NCBI GenBank assembly: GCA_014239005.1
Contig: JABAAA010000004.1
Coordinates: 1-22,413 of the forward strand
DNA from: Alphaproteobacteria bacterium
Lineage (GTDB): Bacteria; Pseudomonadota; Alphaproteobacteria; JABAAW01
DNA length: 22,413 nt
Direction: 5' to 3'
Shown: positions 8,809-18,623 of the stretch, piece after piece
How positions within the stretch are numbered: the stretch's first letter is position 1
Layout of the letters: the number at the start of each line of letters is the position of its first letter
Notes under the pieces: model-generated
The model's input: only the letters and a program-made list of their open reading frames with translations
The model's database searches: none
Told to the model about the DNA's origin: nothing
Made by a program: the position numbers and the translations under genes

Positions 8809-8854
8809 CTTGCATTCATCATCTTGCATTCATCATCTTGCATTCATCATCTTG
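8799..8854. repeat. 14-bp tandem repeat, four perfect copies, at the nuoM start
   Basis: The unit CATTCATCATCTTG (plus strand) occurs four times without a mismatch at 8799-8812, 8813-8826, 8827-8840 and 8841-8854. In mRNA sense each copy reads CAAGATGATGAATG and carries three ATGs. The copy nearest the gene supplies the likely nuoM start codons. The unit length is not a multiple of three, so upstream ATGs fall in changing frames. Any gain or loss of copies would still leave the proximal ATGs intact. Confidence 0.97.
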
Positions 8855-8870
8855 CGTCCATCGTGGCAGC

Positions 8871-10796
8871 CTAAAGGTGGCGCGCCACTGCGAAGGCTCC
8901 CAACAGCACGACGCCCGTCAAGACGGCGAACACGTAGTGATAGACATAGCCGCTTTGCAAAAGACGGAAGCGTCCTCCCAGCCACCGCACGACGTTGCTG
9001 ATTCCATCAGGACCGAGCGCGTCGATCGTCTTTTGATCGCCGCCGCGCCACAAAAGGTGCGCGAGAGCGAAGGCGCTCTTGAGAAACAAAAGACGGTACA
9101 GCGCATCCACATACCACTGCTCGCACAAGAAGCGATAGATGGGGCGCAAGAAACGCGCGAGGTGCGCGGGCAGGGTCGTCAGAATTTGGTAGCACAAGAG
9201 TCCCAAGCCGATTCCCAACACGCCGAGAAAGAGGGGTAGAGACTTAACCCAGCGCGGCGCATGATGCGCGTCCAGCAGCGCGGTGTGATAATCCTCGACA
9301 AAGATACTGCCACGCCAAAAGGCGTCCGAGCCGTTGCCGACAAACCAATCTTTGAGCAGGTAGCCCGAACCCAGCGCGCCGCAAGCCAGCAACAGCAGCG
9401 GAATCGACATCGACGGCGGGGATTCGTGCACATGCGACATGACTTGCTCGTCGAAACGCGGACGGTGGTGGAAGCTCATGACCAGCATGCGCGTCGAATA
9501 GCAGGCGGTTAGCAGCACGCCCAAGTTGGCAAGCGCGAAGGCGAACAGCCCAGGAAGCGTGTGGCTCGTCCAGGCAGCCTCGATGATGATGTCTTTGGAA
9601 TAAAAGCCCGAAAAAGGCGGAATACCCACCAGCGACAGCATTCCAACCCAAAACAACAGGTAGGTCAAAGGAATCATCGCGCGCAACCCTCCCATCTTGC
9701 GCATGTCTTGTTCACCGTTGAGCGCGTGAATCAGAGAGCCCGCAGCCAAGAACAGCAACGCCTTGAAAAAAGCATGCGTCGTCAAGTGAAACATCGCAGC
9801 GCCGTACGCCGACAAGCCCACCGCCAATACCATGTAGCCCAACTGCGAACAGGTCGAATAAGCGATCACTCGTTTCAAGTCGTTTTGCACAACCGCAACC
9901 GTCGCTGCAAAAAACGCCGTCGCAGCTCCCAAGCAGGTGATGAACGCCAAAGCGTCCTCCGAATACTCGAACAGACCCGACATGCGACAAAGCATGAACA
10001 CTCCCGCCGTCACCATCGTGGCAGCGTGAATCAGCGCGCTCACAGGCGTAGGTCCCTCCATCGCGTCGGGAAGCCAAATGTGCAAACCCAGCTGCGCCGA
10101 TTTGCCCATCGCGCCCATGAACAACAAAAGGCAAATCGCCGTGACCGCTTCGATCTGCCATCCGAACACGGAAAACTCCCGCCCCAACACATCGGGAACG
10201 CGCGCGAAAATTTCGCCGAACACCAAGGTGTCGAACATGGCATAGGTCGCACAGATCCCCAGTACGAAGCCGAAGTCGCCGATCCGATTGACCAAAAACG
10301 CCTTCACGCCGGCGCGCGCCGCGCTCTCTTTGTGATGCCAGTAGCCGATCAGAAGATAGGATGCCAACCCCACGCCTTCCCAGCCGAAGAACATTTGCAA
10401 CAGGTCGTTGGCAGAGACCAACGCCAGCATGAAAAAGGTGAAAAGACTGAGATACGCCATGAAGCGCGGCAGCGAGACATCCTCGCGCATGTAACCCGCG
10501 GAATAGACATGCACCAACGTCGAGACCACACAAACCACCGCCATCATGACTGCAGAAAGCGTGTCGATGCGCATCGACCACGCGACCTCGAGAGTGCCGA
10601 GCGAAAACCACGGCGCAAGCACGAGCGTCGTCTCGAACCCTCGAACGACCAAAAAGCAGAGTCGCAACGCGAGCGCGGTTGCAACAAGCATGAACAGGCA
10701 TGTCACAAAGAGGGCGAGCGCGTTACCGATTCGACGCGAAAAGAGCCCGACGAGCAGCGCCGCACCAAGCGGCAGAAGCGGGATGGCAGCGATCAT
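8871..10796 (-). CDS. nuoL: NADH-quinone oxidoreductase subunit L
   Basis: NuoL is the distal antiporter-like subunit of complex I, with a long lateral helix at its C-terminus. The 641-residue protein contains FFGWEGVGLASYLLIGYW (key glutamate), VNRIGDFGF, GKSAQLGLHIWLPDAMEG (key lysine) followed by GPTPVSALIHAATMVTAGV, and the HALNGEQDMRKMGGL block. All are diagnostic for NuoL. The C-terminal 150 residues hold the amphipathic region and a final membrane helix, as expected. The ATG at 10796 gives the standard N-terminus (MIAAIPLLPLGAALLVG) and lies 10 bp after the nuoK stop. The frame is open to 10841, but that overlaps nuoK. No Shine-Dalgarno is seen. Confidence 0.96.
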   Translation of the reverse strand: MIAAIPLLPLGAALLVGLFSRRIGNALALFVTCLFMLVATALALRLCFLVVRGFETTLVLAPWFSLGTLEVAWSMRIDTLSAVMMAVVCVVSTLVHVYSAGYMREDVSLPRFMAYLSLFTFFMLALVSANDLLQMFFGWEGVGLASYLLIGYWHHKESAARAGVKAFLVNRIGDFGFVLGICATYAMFDTLVFGEIFARVPDVLGREFSVFGWQIEAVTAICLLLFMGAMGKSAQLGLHIWLPDAMEGPTPVSALIHAATMVTAGVFMLCRMSGLFEYSEDALAFITCLGAATAFFAATVAVVQNDLKRVIAYSTCSQLGYMVLAVGLSAYGAAMFHLTTHAFFKALLFLAAGSLIHALNGEQDMRKMGGLRAMIPLTYLLFWVGMLSLVGIPPFSGFYSKDIIIEAAWTSHTLPGLFAFALANLGVLLTACYSTRMLVMSFHHRPRFDEQVMSHVHESPPSMSIPLLLLACGALGSGYLLKDWFVGNGSDAFWRGSIFVEDYHTALLDAHHAPRWVKSLPLFLGVLGIGLGLLCYQILTTLPAHLARFLRPIYRFLCEQWYVDALYRLLFLKSAFALAHLLWRGGDQKTIDALGPDGISNVVRWLGGRFRLLQSGYVYHYVFAVLTGVVLLGAFAVARHL

Positions 10797-10806
10797 CGTT
10801 TTGCCG

Positions 10807-11151
10807 TCAGCCCTTGAGGTCGGAGATGTCGTCGATCGCAATCGAGGCGCGATTGCGGTAGTAGACGACCAAAATCGCCAAGCCGATCGTCACCTCGGCA
10901 GCCGCCGTTGCCAAGATGAACAGGGCAAACACTTGCCCGGTCAGATCGCCGCTGGCGCTCGAAAAGGCGATGAAGTTCATGCTGGCTGCCAAAAACAGCA
11001 GCTCGACCGCCATCAAGATCACGATCACATGGCGACGATTCAGAAAAAGTCCCAGCATGCCGATCACAAAAAGAGTCGAGCTCAAAAGCACATAGTGCGT
11101 CAAGCTCACAGGCAACAAGCTCTCCAGCATTGCAGAAAAGGAGAAGGACAT
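10807..11151 (-). CDS. nuoK: NADH-quinone oxidoreductase subunit K
   Basis: NuoK is a small three-helix subunit of the complex I membrane arm (Mrp-like). The 114 residues include GLFLNRRHVIVILMAVELL, with the conserved glutamate in helix 2, and GQVFALFILATAAAEVTIGL, with the second conserved glutamate in helix 3, then FRN-like YYRNRASIAIDDISDLKG. The family is usually about 100 residues. The first seven or so residues (MSFSFSA) are extra, and the ATG at 11130 (MLESLLPVSLTHYVLL) is an alternative start. The gene lies 5 bp after nuoJ and 10 bp before nuoL. Confidence 0.95.
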   Translation of the reverse strand: MSFSFSAMLESLLPVSLTHYVLLSSTLFVIGMLGLFLNRRHVIVILMAVELLFLAASMNFIAFSSASGDLTGQVFALFILATAAAEVTIGLAILVVYYRNRASIAIDDISDLKG

Positions 11152-11156
11152 GGTTT

Positions 11157-11792
11157 CTAGACGCCGTCCTTCGAGGCAACCTTGACCAAACGTGCCTTTT
11201 CGCTGCGCGCCTTCTGCTCGGCTATGCTTTGGCGTGCAACATCGTCGCGCGTGCGGTGCGTGAGTACGATCGCGCCCAGCATGGCGAGCAACAGCAGCAG
11301 CCCTGCAATTTCAAAGACGACCAAATAGTCGGAATAGATAAGCAACCCCAGCTCGGTCGTGTTATCGAGCAACGGGCGCGTCGGGGCAGGCGGGGAGGGT
11401 TTGGCGACCATTTGCTCTGCGCTTGTCGTGTCCAGCAGCACGACGGCGGCGAGCTCGGCAAGCAACAAGCTAGCAACGGCGAGTGCGAGCGGCACATGCT
11501 TGCGACGGCTTTTCGTGGTCGCGACGATGCGAATGTCGAGCATCATGACGACGAAGAGGAAGAGGACGGCGATCGCGCCGACATAGACGATGATCAACAG
11601 CAATCCGAGGAACTCGGCGCCTTGCATGATGAACAGCGCCGCGCTGGAAAAGAAGGCTGCCACCATCAGCAGCACGGCATGCACAGGATTGCGCACCACC
11701 ACGACGCTCAGCGCACACGCGACGATCACGAACGCGAAGGCGAAGAAGACAAGCCCTTCGGTCAGCTGGAACGGAGAAAGGGCGACGAGCAT
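11157..11792 (-). CDS. nuoJ: NADH-quinone oxidoreductase subunit J
   Basis: NuoJ is a five-helix subunit of the complex I membrane arm, between NuoA/H and NuoK. The 211-residue protein carries the diagnostic third helix LLLIIVYVGAIAVLFLFVVM with its conserved tyrosine and pi-bulge glycine. Earlier it has NPVHAVLLMVAAFF, and late in the protein GLLIYSDYLVVFEIAGLLLL. The hydrophilic C-terminal tail of about 35 residues is rich in Arg and Lys, which is usual in this group. The ATG at 11792 lies one base after the nuoI stop. No Shine-Dalgarno is visible. Confidence 0.95.
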   Translation of the reverse strand: MLVALSPFQLTEGLVFFAFAFVIVACALSVVVVRNPVHAVLLMVAAFFSSAALFIMQGAEFLGLLLIIVYVGAIAVLFLFVVMMLDIRIVATTKSRRKHVPLALAVASLLLAELAAVVLLDTTSAEQMVAKPSPPAPTRPLLDNTTELGLLIYSDYLVVFEIAGLLLLLAMLGAIVLTHRTRDDVARQSIAEQKARSEKARLVKVASKDGV

Positions 11793-11793
11793 G

Positions 11794-12282
11794 CTATCGG
11801 TAGGGCGCGTCGCGTTTCAAATTGGCAGCCAACGCTTCTTCCCAACGGTCTCCGTTGTCCAGCAGCTTTTGCTTGTCGTAGAACAGCTCTTCGCGCGTCT
11901 CGGTGGCGAACTCGAAGTTCGGTCCTTGAACGATCGCATCGACGGGACAGGCTTCTTGACACAAGCCGCAGTAGATGCATTTCGTCATGTCGAGGTCGTA
12001 GCGTGTTGCGCGCCGCGAACCGTCGTCGCGGGGCTCGGAATCGATCGTGATCGCTTGCGCAGGGCAGACCGCCTCGCACAGCTTGCAAGCGATGCAACGT
12101 TCCTCGCCGTTCGCATAACGTCGCAGCGCATGCTCGCCGCGGAAGCGAGGACTGAGCGCACCCTTCTCGTAAGGGTAGTTGAGCGTGTGCTTCGTGCGAA
12201 ACATCGAGCGCAGGGTCAGCCACATTCCCAGCAAGAGTTCCAACAGCAAGAAGGCGCGCAGGTGTTTCAAGAAAAAGGACAT
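11794..12282 (-). CDS. nuoI: NADH-quinone oxidoreductase subunit I (2 x 4Fe-4S)
   Basis: NuoI carries clusters N6a and N6b and hands electrons on to NuoB next to the membrane. The 162-residue protein has two full ferredoxin motifs: Cys63, 66, 69, 73 ([12 protein letters not shown]) and Cys102, 105, 108, 112 ([12 protein letters not shown]). The N-terminal helix ([19 protein letters not shown]) and the C-terminal [17 protein letters not shown] are as in alphaproteobacterial NuoI. The frame extends to 12360, but the ATG at 12282 gives the family start ([12 protein letters not shown]) and avoids overlapping nuoH. The 37-bp gap upstream is pyrimidine-rich in mRNA sense and has no Shine-Dalgarno. 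Confidence 0.96.
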   Translation of the reverse strand: MSFFLKHLRAFLLLELLLGMWLTLRSMFRTKHTLNYPYEKGALSPRFRGEHALRRYANGEERCIACKLCEAVCPAQAITIDSEPRDDGSRRATRYDLDMTKCIYCGLCQEACPVDAIVQGPNFEFATETREELFYDKQKLLDNGDRWEEALAANLKRDAPYR

Positions 12283-12319
12283 AGCAGAGAGAGAATCAGC
12301 GGTTGAGAATAAGGGGTGG

Positions 12320-13342
12320 TCAAGGTTGCCAATCGAAGAAGTAGACGACGCTGGCGACAAGTCCCACCCACAGCAGCGTCAGCGGCAGGAAGACCTTCCA
12401 GCCCAAACGCATCAGCTGGTCGTAGCGATAGCGCGGGAAGGTCGCGCGCACCCACAAGAAGAGGAACAAGAGCGCGCACACCTTCAGCATAAACCATACT
12501 GGCGGCGGAATCGAGACGAAGGGTTCGGCGTCGATCGGAGAAAGCCATCCGCCCAAAAAGAACAGGGTTGCCGAGGCGGCGATCAGAATCATGTTGGCAT
12601 ACTCGCCCAAGAAGAAGAGCGCGAAGCTCATCGCCGAGTATTCCACATTGAACCCCGAGACCAGCTCGCTTTCGCTTTCAGGCAGATCGAAGGGCGCGCG
12701 GTTCGTCTCCGCCAGTCCGGCGATGAAGAAGATGACCGCCATCGGCAACAGCGGCACGACGAACCACAGCGAACGTTGTGCCTCGACGATACGGCTGAGG
12801 TTGAGCGAGCCCGCCATGACCAACACGCAGACGATGACAAAACCGATCGCAATCTCGTACGACACCATCTGTGCAGCCGAGCGCATCGCGCCGAGGAAGG
12901 GGTATTGCGAGTTCGACGCCCACCCCCCCATAATCACGCCGTAGACGCCTAGCGACGACAGCGCGAACAGATACAGAATGCCGGCGTTCACATCGGCGAA
13001 CACCATCCCCTGCCCGATAGGAATTACCGCCCACGCGCCGAGCGCAAGCGCGAAGGTAAGAACGGGCGCGCACAGGAAGACGATGCGATCGACCCTTGCA
13101 GGCAATAGAGGCTCTTTGAACATGAGCTTCAAGGCGTCGGCGAAGGGTTGCAACAATCCGAAAGGACCTACGGTGTTGGGGCCACGGCGGCGTTGCATCC
13201 ACCCCAGTATTTTTCGCTCTGCGTAAATCAGGTAGGCGACCGCGATCACCACCGCAAACATGACGGCAGCGGCGACGGCAACCAACAACAGCATCGGAAA
13301 AAGTTGTTGCTGCCAAAGCGACGGGAGAGCAAAAGAGGTCAT
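12320..13342 (-). CDS. nuoH: NADH-quinone oxidoreductase subunit H
   Basis: NuoH lines the quinone-binding chamber of complex I. The 340-residue protein has eight or so membrane helices and the diagnostic blocks [36 protein letters not shown], and [20 protein letters not shown] followed by SGFNVEYS. These include the acidic residues of the E-channel entrance. It ends with the typical [20 protein letters not shown]. The ATG at 13342 lies 14 bp after the nuoG stop. The open frame reaches 13726, but that part is a shadow of nuoG. The length is normal for the family. Confidence 0.96.
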   Translation of the reverse strand: MTSFALPSLWQQQLFPMLLLVAVAAAVMFAVVIAVAYLIYAERKILGWMQRRRGPNTVGPFGLLQPFADALKLMFKEPLLPARVDRIVFLCAPVLTFALALGAWAVIPIGQGMVFADVNAGILYLFALSSLGVYGVIMGGWASNSQYPFLGAMRSAAQMVSYEIAIGFVIVCVLVMAGSLNLSRIVEAQRSLWFVVPLLPMAVIFFIAGLAETNRAPFDLPESESELVSGFNVEYSAMSFALFFLGEYANMILIAASATLFFLGGWLSPIDAEPFVSIPPPVWFMLKVCALLFLFLWVRATFPRYRYDQLMRLGWKVFLPLTLLWVGLVASVVYFFDWQP

Positions 13343-13356
13343 CGATGCTATTAGAA

Positions 13357-15414
13357 TCAGGCGGCGTGCGTCATCGCAGAAGATCTGAGTGCACGGCGCG
13401 CGCGCGTGCAAGCGGACATCGTCTCGGAGGCACGCGAGATGGGGCAGGTCATATAGTAGTTGTCGCGTTTGGCGACGATCGCGTCTTCGCGCAACACCCC
13501 CGCCTTGCCGAGGCTTTGCCAGGCGGCACTCAAGGGGCGGTCGAGCGTGCCGAGGTCGGGATGTTCTTGAACAAGGCTCGTGCGCAGGCCCTGCAAGTCG
13601 TTCCAAGCAGGCGGCTCGCCCAGCTCCTCTGCCAAGGCGCGCAGGATGCGCCACGCCGCTTGCGCCGCCCCGGGCGGAGAGACCGCGGCGAAGCCTTGTT
13701 GCACACGCCCTTCCGTGTTGATCCAAGTGCCGTCCTTTTCCGTGTAGGCGGCGGAAGGCAGGATCACATCGGCTTGAGCTGCCGTGCGCTCGCCATGGTG
13801 TCCGATGTAGACGGTGAAGCAGCGTTTCAAGGACTCAAGGTCGAAGTCGTCCGCCTCCATCACAAAAGCAACATCAACATCGCCTTGTACCATGGCGACC
13901 AGCAAGGGTTGAATACCTTCCAGACCGCGGTTGAAGCCGATTTCGCACGCGCCCACGCTAGAGGCGTTGCGGTGCAACATGTTGAAGCCGTTCCACCCCT
14001 CTTGCACCATCGAGGCTTTTTCCGCGATCACGCCGCACAAGTGCCAAATCTCCTTGCCGTCGTTACGCTCCAAGGCGTCGTAGCCCACGATCAGCATCGG
14101 GCGTTTCGCCTGCGAAAGCGTCTCGAACACACCGTCCTTGCCGCCCGCGAGCTTCACAAGACGCTGCGGCTTGTCGTCCAGCCAAATGCAAGGGTAGGTC
14201 AGATCGCAGCTGGCACCGATGCCGAAAACATGCTTCAAACTGCCGTGCAACCACGCTTGTCGCAACCGAGCGTTCAACGTGGGTGCGTCCTCGCGCGGAT
14301 TGGCGCCGACGATCAACAGCGCGTCGCTCTCTGCCACCCGCGCGAAGGTCGTGTTGAAAAGGTAGCCGTTGCGCAAAGCGGGGTCGAACTGCGCCCCGCC
14401 CTGCCTTGCGTCGAACATCTGCGAGCCTTGTCCTTCGAGAAGCTTTTTGAGCGCGTACAGCGATTCCACATCGCACTGGTTGCCGGCGATGGCGGCACAG
14501 CGCGCGCGCGCCTGCTTTGTTTTCGTCGCGACCAACGTCAGGGCTTCCTGCCATGGGACAGGCACGAGTTTTCCTTCTTTGCGGATGTAGGGTTGGTCTA
14601 GCCTTTGTCTTGTCAAGCCGTCGCAGGAGAAGCGCGCCTTGTCGGATATCCACTCTTCGTTCACCTCTTCGTGCAAGCGCGGCAGGATTCTGAGGACGCG
14701 TCCCTGCTTGCTGTCGATGCGGATATTGCTGCCGATGGCGTCCATGACATCGATGCTGTCGGTTTTTTCGACCTCCCACGAGCGTGCTCGGAAGGCGGAG
14801 GGCTTGGCGGTTAGTGCGCCGACGGGGCAGAGGTCGATCACATTGCCCGAAAGTTCGGAATCGAGCGTCTGTTCCAAGGTGGTGATTTCCACATCTTCGC
14901 CGCGTCCCAGCATGCCGATCGTATCCACGCCGGCAACCTCGTTGGCAAAGCGCACGCAGCGCGTACAGTGGATGCAGCGCGTCATGACGGTCTTGACGAG
15001 CGGTCCCATGAACTTTTCGCCTGTCGCGCGTTTGTTCTCTGCGAAGCGACTTCGGTCGAAGCCGTAAGCGAGCGCTTGGTCTTGCAAGTCGCACTCGCCG
15101 CCCTGGTCGCAAATCGGACAATCCAGCGGATGGTTGATCAGCAGGAACTCCATCACCCCCTTGCGCGCCGAGCGCAGCGACGGAGAATCGGTCGTGATCT
15201 TCATGCCTTCGCCGATCGGCAGGGCGCACGAGGCTTGCGGTTTCGGAGGACCGGGCGAAATTTTCACAAGACACATGCGACAATTGCCGGCAATCGAGAG
15301 GCGATCGTGGTAGCAAAAGCGCGGAATCTCTACTCCCGCCTGCTCGCACGCTTGCAAGACGGTCATGCCTTCTTCGCACTCGTGCTCTCTACCGTCGATA
15401 AGAACCTTGACCAT
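13357..15414 (-). CDS. nuoG: NADH-quinone oxidoreductase subunit G (Fe-S protein)
   Basis: NuoG is the large iron-sulphur subunit of the peripheral arm of complex I. The 685-residue protein has a 2Fe-2S domain with Cys34, 45, 48 and 63. It has a His-ligated 4Fe-4S site with His95, Cys99, 102 and 108, and a further 4Fe-4S site with Cys147, 150, 153 and 196. After that comes a molybdopterin-oxidoreductase-like domain without visible cofactor ligands. The late block [20 protein letters not shown] and the C-terminal [17 protein letters not shown] are standard for alphaproteobacterial NuoG. The length is as expected and there is no sign of the extra N7 cluster ligands. The ATG at 15414 lies 18 bp after nuoF. 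Confidence 0.96.
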   Translation of the reverse strand: MVKVLIDGREHECEEGMTVLQACEQAGVEIPRFCYHDRLSIAGNCRMCLVKISPGPPKPQASCALPIGEGMKITTDSPSLRSARKGVMEFLLINHPLDCPICDQGGECDLQDQALAYGFDRSRFAENKRATGEKFMGPLVKTVMTRCIHCTRCVRFANEVAGVDTIGMLGRGEDVEITTLEQTLDSELSGNVIDLCPVGALTAKPSAFRARSWEVEKTDSIDVMDAIGSNIRIDSKQGRVLRILPRLHEEVNEEWISDKARFSCDGLTRQRLDQPYIRKEGKLVPVPWQEALTLVATKTKQARARCAAIAGNQCDVESLYALKKLLEGQGSQMFDARQGGAQFDPALRNGYLFNTTFARVAESDALLIVGANPREDAPTLNARLRQAWLHGSLKHVFGIGASCDLTYPCIWLDDKPQRLVKLAGGKDGVFETLSQAKRPMLIVGYDALERNDGKEIWHLCGVIAEKASMVQEGWNGFNMLHRNASSVGACEIGFNRGLEGIQPLLVAMVQGDVDVAFVMEADDFDLESLKRCFTVYIGHHGERTAAQADVILPSAAYTEKDGTWINTEGRVQQGFAAVSPPGAAQAAWRILRALAEELGEPPAWNDLQGLRTSLVQEHPDLGTLDRPLSAAWQSLGKAGVLREDAIVAKRDNYYMTCPISRASETMSACTRARRALRSSAMTHAA

Positions 15415-15432
15415 CGCTAGCGTGTTGGGCAG

Positions 15433-16725
15433 TTATTGCGCGGCGACGGGCTGTCGCTCGGCGAGTTGGCGCGCTTCGATGCGTTTGACGATGTTGCTAC
15501 GAAAGTGGCGGATCAAGCCTTGGATGGGCCAGGCGGCGGCGTCGCCGAGCGCGCAGATCGTGTGTCCTTCCACCTGCTTCGAGACTTGCAGCAAGAGTTC
15601 GATCTCTGCAACCTCGGCGCGTCCTTCCGCCATGCGTTCCAGCACGCGCCACATCCACCCCGTTCCTTCGCGGCAAGGGGTGCATTGTCCGCAGCTTTCG
15701 TGCTTGTAGAAGTGCGCAATGCGCGCGATGGCTCGCACGATGTCGGTCGAGCGATCCATGACGATGACGGCGCCCGTTCCCAATCCGCTGTTGAGCTCTT
15801 GCAAGGAGGAGTAGTCCATGAGCGCGGTCTCGCAGAGCGTGCGCGGAAGCAGCGGCACGCTGGACCCGCCGGGGATGACGGCGAGCAGGTTTTGCCATCC
15901 GCCGCGCACGCCGCCGGCGTGTTTTTCGATGAGATCCTTCAGAGGGATTGACATGACCTCTTCCACATTGCACGGGCTGTTCACATGTCCCGAGATGCTG
16001 AACACCTTGGTGCCGTGGTTGTTTTCGCGTCCGAAGGAAGAAAACCATGCTGCACCGCGTCTGAGGATGGTGGGGACGACGGCGATGGTTTCGACATTGT
16101 TGACGGTGGTCGGACAGCCGTAGAGTCCGCACGCAGCGGGAAAAGGCGGCTTCAGGCGCGGTTGCCCTTTCTTGCCTTCCAAGCTTTCTAACAGCGCCGT
16201 CTCCTCGCCGCAGATGTAGGCGCCCGCACCACGATGCAAGTACAGATCGAAGTCGTAGCCGCTCTTCGCCGCGTTCTTGCCCAGCAATCCTGCCTTGTAC
16301 GCCTCTTCGATGGCATGCTCCAACACCTCCGCTTCGCGCACAAATTCACCGCGGATGTAGATGTAGGCGTGATGCGCACCGATGGCAACGCCAGAAAGCA
16401 GGCAACCTTCCAGAAGGCGATGGGGGTCGAAACGAATCATGTCACGGTCTTTGCAGGTGCCGGGCTCGGATTCGTCGGCGTTGACGACCAGATAGACGGG
16501 CAAGGGCGAATGTTCGGGCATGAAAGACCATTTCAAGCCCGTCGGAAATCCTGCACCGCCGCGTCCTCGCAAGCCTGAAGCCTTGACCTCTTCGACGATC
16601 TTGGCGCGTCCTTTCTTCACCAGAACAGCCGTACGATCCCAAATGCCGCGTTTCTTCGACGACGGCAAATCGACGCCCGCCTGCCCGTAGAGGTTGGTAA
16701 AAATGCGGTCCTTGTCTTTTAGCAT
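15433..16725 (-). CDS. nuoF: NADH-quinone oxidoreductase subunit F (FMN, NADH site)
   Basis: NuoF binds NADH and FMN and holds cluster N3, the entry point for electrons into complex I. The 430-residue protein shows the nucleotide-binding [17 protein letters not shown] (54-70), [13 protein letters not shown] (82-94), the [19 protein letters not shown] region (172-190), and [20 protein letters not shown] (194-213). The 4Fe-4S ligands are Cys345, 348, 351 ([13 protein letters not shown]) and Cys391. All known functional motifs are intact and the length is normal. The ATG at 16725 lies 7 bp after the nuoE stop. Any Shine-Dalgarno (AAGG) would be about 11 bases away and weak. Confidence 0.97.
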   Translation of the reverse strand: MLKDKDRIFTNLYGQAGVDLPSSKKRGIWDRTAVLVKKGRAKIVEEVKASGLRGRGGAGFPTGLKWSFMPEHSPLPVYLVVNADESEPGTCKDRDMIRFDPHRLLEGCLLSGVAIGAHHAYIYIRGEFVREAEVLEHAIEEAYKAGLLGKNAAKSGYDFDLYLHRGAGAYICGEETALLESLEGKKGQPRLKPPFPAACGLYGCPTTVNNVETIAVVPTILRRGAAWFSSFGRENNHGTKVFSISGHVNSPCNVEEVMSIPLKDLIEKHAGGVRGGWQNLLAVIPGGSSVPLLPRTLCETALMDYSSLQELNSGLGTGAVIVMDRSTDIVRAIARIAHFYKHESCGQCTPCREGTGWMWRVLERMAEGRAEVAEIELLLQVSKQVEGHTICALGDAAAWPIQGLIRHFRSNIVKRIEARQLAERQPVAAQ

Positions 16726-16732
16726 CGAAGAT

Positions 16733-17323
16733 TCAACCTTGCGGCTCCGCGCCGCGCCGCCCGCGCTGCGACCCCGCCTTGGGCATGTTTTTGGTCAGAT
16801 CCCCTTTCTTCAATTGTGCGAGCAGGGTTTCCATGTCGTCGCGCGTGAGGTCTTCGTACAGATCGTCGTTGATTTGCACGACCGGCGCGTTGGCGCACGC
16901 GCCCAGGCACTCGACTTTCGAAAGGGTGAAACGTCCGTCGGGGCTGGTCTCCGTGTTGCGGATACCGAGCGTCTTTTCGATCAGCGGCAGCAAGTCGTCG
17001 CTGCCGCGCAGCATGCAGGGCGTCGTCATGCAACACTGCAAGTGGTACTTGCCGACAGGCTTGCGGTGGATCATCGTGTAGAAGCTTGCGATCTCTTCTA
17101 GACGCATGCGCGGCATGTCGAGCATCGAGGCGACCGTCGCCATCGCGGCGTCGGTGACGCAGTTCGTCTTCCCGTTCTGCCGTTGCGCAAGGTCGAGCAA
17201 CGCGAGCACGGCGCTCTGTTTGCGTCCTTCGGGATACTTGGCGAGCTCCTTTTTTGCGCGCTCGGCGAAAGCGCCGCGAAAGGAGAAAGATGCGGAAGAG
17301 GTGGCGGGCATTGGTTGCACCAT
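16733..17323 (-). CDS. nuoE: NADH-quinone oxidoreductase subunit E (2Fe-2S)
   Basis: NuoE is the thioredoxin-fold subunit that binds cluster N1a beside NuoF. The 196-residue protein has the four ligands in the usual spacing: Cys98 and Cys103 (CMTTPC), and Cys139 and Cys143 (CLGAC). The region before them ([20 protein letters not shown]) is typical. The C-terminus ends in a GRRGAEPQG tail, resembling the alphaproteobacterial NuoE ending. The start is the ATG at 17323 or the one at 17311. Upstream is an unusual 62-bp A/C-rich leader (in mRNA sense) with a duplicated element that directly abuts the first ATG, and no Shine-Dalgarno. Confidence 0.96.
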   Translation of the reverse strand: MVQPMPATSSASFSFRGAFAERAKKELAKYPEGRKQSAVLALLDLAQRQNGKTNCVTDAAMATVASMLDMPRMRLEEIASFYTMIHRKPVGKYHLQCCMTTPCMLRGSDDLLPLIEKTLGIRNTETSPDGRFTLSKVECLGACANAPVVQINDDLYEDLTRDDMETLLAQLKKGDLTKNMPKAGSQRGRRGAEPQG

Positions 17324-17385
17324 GCGTTGTCTTGTAGCGCGTTGTCTTGTTGTTATTGGGGTGTTGTGTTGGTGTTGTTTGGGTT
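17324..17385. repeat. Repeat-containing, strand-asymmetric nuoD/nuoE junction
   Basis: This 62-bp gap has the direct repeat GCGTTGTCTTGT at 17324-17335 and 17339-17350 (period 15). It is followed by a long G/T stretch (TTGTTGTTATTGGGGTGTTG and on). In mRNA sense it is almost free of G, A/C-rich, and so expected to be unstructured. The repeat copy ACAAGACAACGC ends exactly at the nuoE ATG. I see no hairpin or Shine-Dalgarno. Confidence 0.8.
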
Positions 17386-18603
17386 TTATCGGTCGATTTC
17401 ACCGAAGACGATGTCCAGCGATCCTAGCACGGCGACCGAATCGGCGAGCATGTGTCCTTTGCACAGCTTTTCAAAAGCTTGCAGATGGGCAAAGCCCGGT
17501 GCGCGAATTTTGCATCGGTAGGGCTTGTTGCTGCCGTCTGAGACCAAATAGACGCCGAACTCGCCCTTCGGCGCTTCGACGGCGCAATAGACTTCTCCTT
17601 CGGGAACATGGAAGCCTTCGGAGAACAGCTTGAAGTGGTGGATCATCGCTTCCATCGATTCCATCATGTCCTTGCGTTTCGGAGGAACGACCTTGTTGTT
17701 GTCGCACACGACCTCGCCTTGCGGCATGCGTTCCAAACATTGTCGGATCAGGGCGAGCGATTGTCGCATCTCGGCGATGCGTACCAGGTATCGGTCGTAG
17801 CAGTCGCCCTTCTCGCCGACGGGAATGTCGAATTCCAGCTCGTCGTAGACGGCGTAAGGCGCGGACTTTCGCAAGTCCCACGCCATGCCCGTTGCGCGTA
17901 GCATCGGCCCTGTGAATCCCCATGCGAGCGCGTCTTCGGTGGAAATCGCGCCGATGTCGACGGATCGTTGCTTGAAGATTCGGTTTCCTGTCAGCAAGGT
18001 TTCCATGTCGTCGACGAACTTGGGAAACTGCTCTGCCCATTGTGCGATCTTGTCTTCCAATCCTTCGGGCAGGTCTCGATAAACGCCGCCTGCGCGGTAG
18101 TAGGCTGCGTGCAATCGGGCCCCTGAGGCTTCTTCGTAAAAGCCCATCAGCTTTTCGCGCTCTTCGTAGCCCCACAGCGCGGGCGTGAGGGCGCCCACAT
18201 CCATGGCGTAGCTTGTTGTGCTGAGAAGGTGGTTGAGAATGCGTGTGATCTCGTCGAACAGCACGCGTATAAATAGCGCGCGACGCGGCGGCGAGATATC
18301 CAAAAGACTTTCGATGGCAAGCACGAAGGCGTGTTCTTGACACATGGGCGAGACATAGTCCAAGCGGTCGAAATAGGGAATCGCTTGCAAATAGGTCTTG
18401 TGTTCGATCAGCTTCTCCGTACCTCGATGCAACAGCCCGATATGCGGATCGATGCGCTCGATCACCTCCCCGTCCATTTCCATGACCAGTCGCAGCACGC
18501 CGTGCGCTGCCGGATGCTGCGGACCGAAGTTCATCGTCATCGTGCGCCGCGTCGGATCCTTGCCGTGTCGAGGCGAGCTTTGTTCCGCCAAACTCTTGTT
18601 CAT
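17386..18603 (-). CDS. nuoD: NADH-quinone oxidoreductase subunit D
   Basis: NuoD (49-kDa subunit) forms the quinone-binding pocket together with NuoB. The 405-residue protein begins with the conserved [20 protein letters not shown], whose histidine loop lines the quinone site. It continues with [33 protein letters not shown] and [20 protein letters not shown], and ends [19 protein letters not shown]. It is a stand-alone NuoD and is not fused to NuoC as in E. coli. The frame is open to 19152, but the ATG at 18603 (MNKSLAEQ) lies 20 bp after nuoC and gives the expected length. A five-codon ORF (18616-18600) with an ATGA overlap precedes it, probably by chance. Confidence 0.96.
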   Translation of the reverse strand: MNKSLAEQSSPRHGKDPTRRTMTMNFGPQHPAAHGVLRLVMEMDGEVIERIDPHIGLLHRGTEKLIEHKTYLQAIPYFDRLDYVSPMCQEHAFVLAIESLLDISPPRRALFIRVLFDEITRILNHLLSTTSYAMDVGALTPALWGYEEREKLMGFYEEASGARLHAAYYRAGGVYRDLPEGLEDKIAQWAEQFPKFVDDMETLLTGNRIFKQRSVDIGAISTEDALAWGFTGPMLRATGMAWDLRKSAPYAVYDELEFDIPVGEKGDCYDRYLVRIAEMRQSLALIRQCLERMPQGEVVCDNNKVVPPKRKDMMESMEAMIHHFKLFSEGFHVPEGEVYCAVEAPKGEFGVYLVSDGSNKPYRCKIRAPGFAHLQAFEKLCKGHMLADSVAVLGSLDIVFGEIDR

Positions 18604-18623
18604 GATCTTTTGTCCATAGCCGA

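Noticed and set aside
8799..8854. Regular repeats that could suggest a CRISPR array
   Set aside because: The units are 14 bp, directly adjacent with no spacers, and there are no cas genes.
9561..10817. A 418-codon open frame on the plus strand, and similar long ones at 13345-14601, 4559-5563 and 11130-12050
   Set aside because: They lie antisense to nuoL, nuoG, coaX/birA and nuoJ/nuoI. Their proteins are rich in Arg, His and Gln with no recognisable motifs, as expected from the codon bias of the real genes.
18600..18616. Five-codon ORF with an ATGA overlap before nuoD
   Set aside because: It resembles the ligase leader ORF but has no Shine-Dalgarno and is short enough to be chance.
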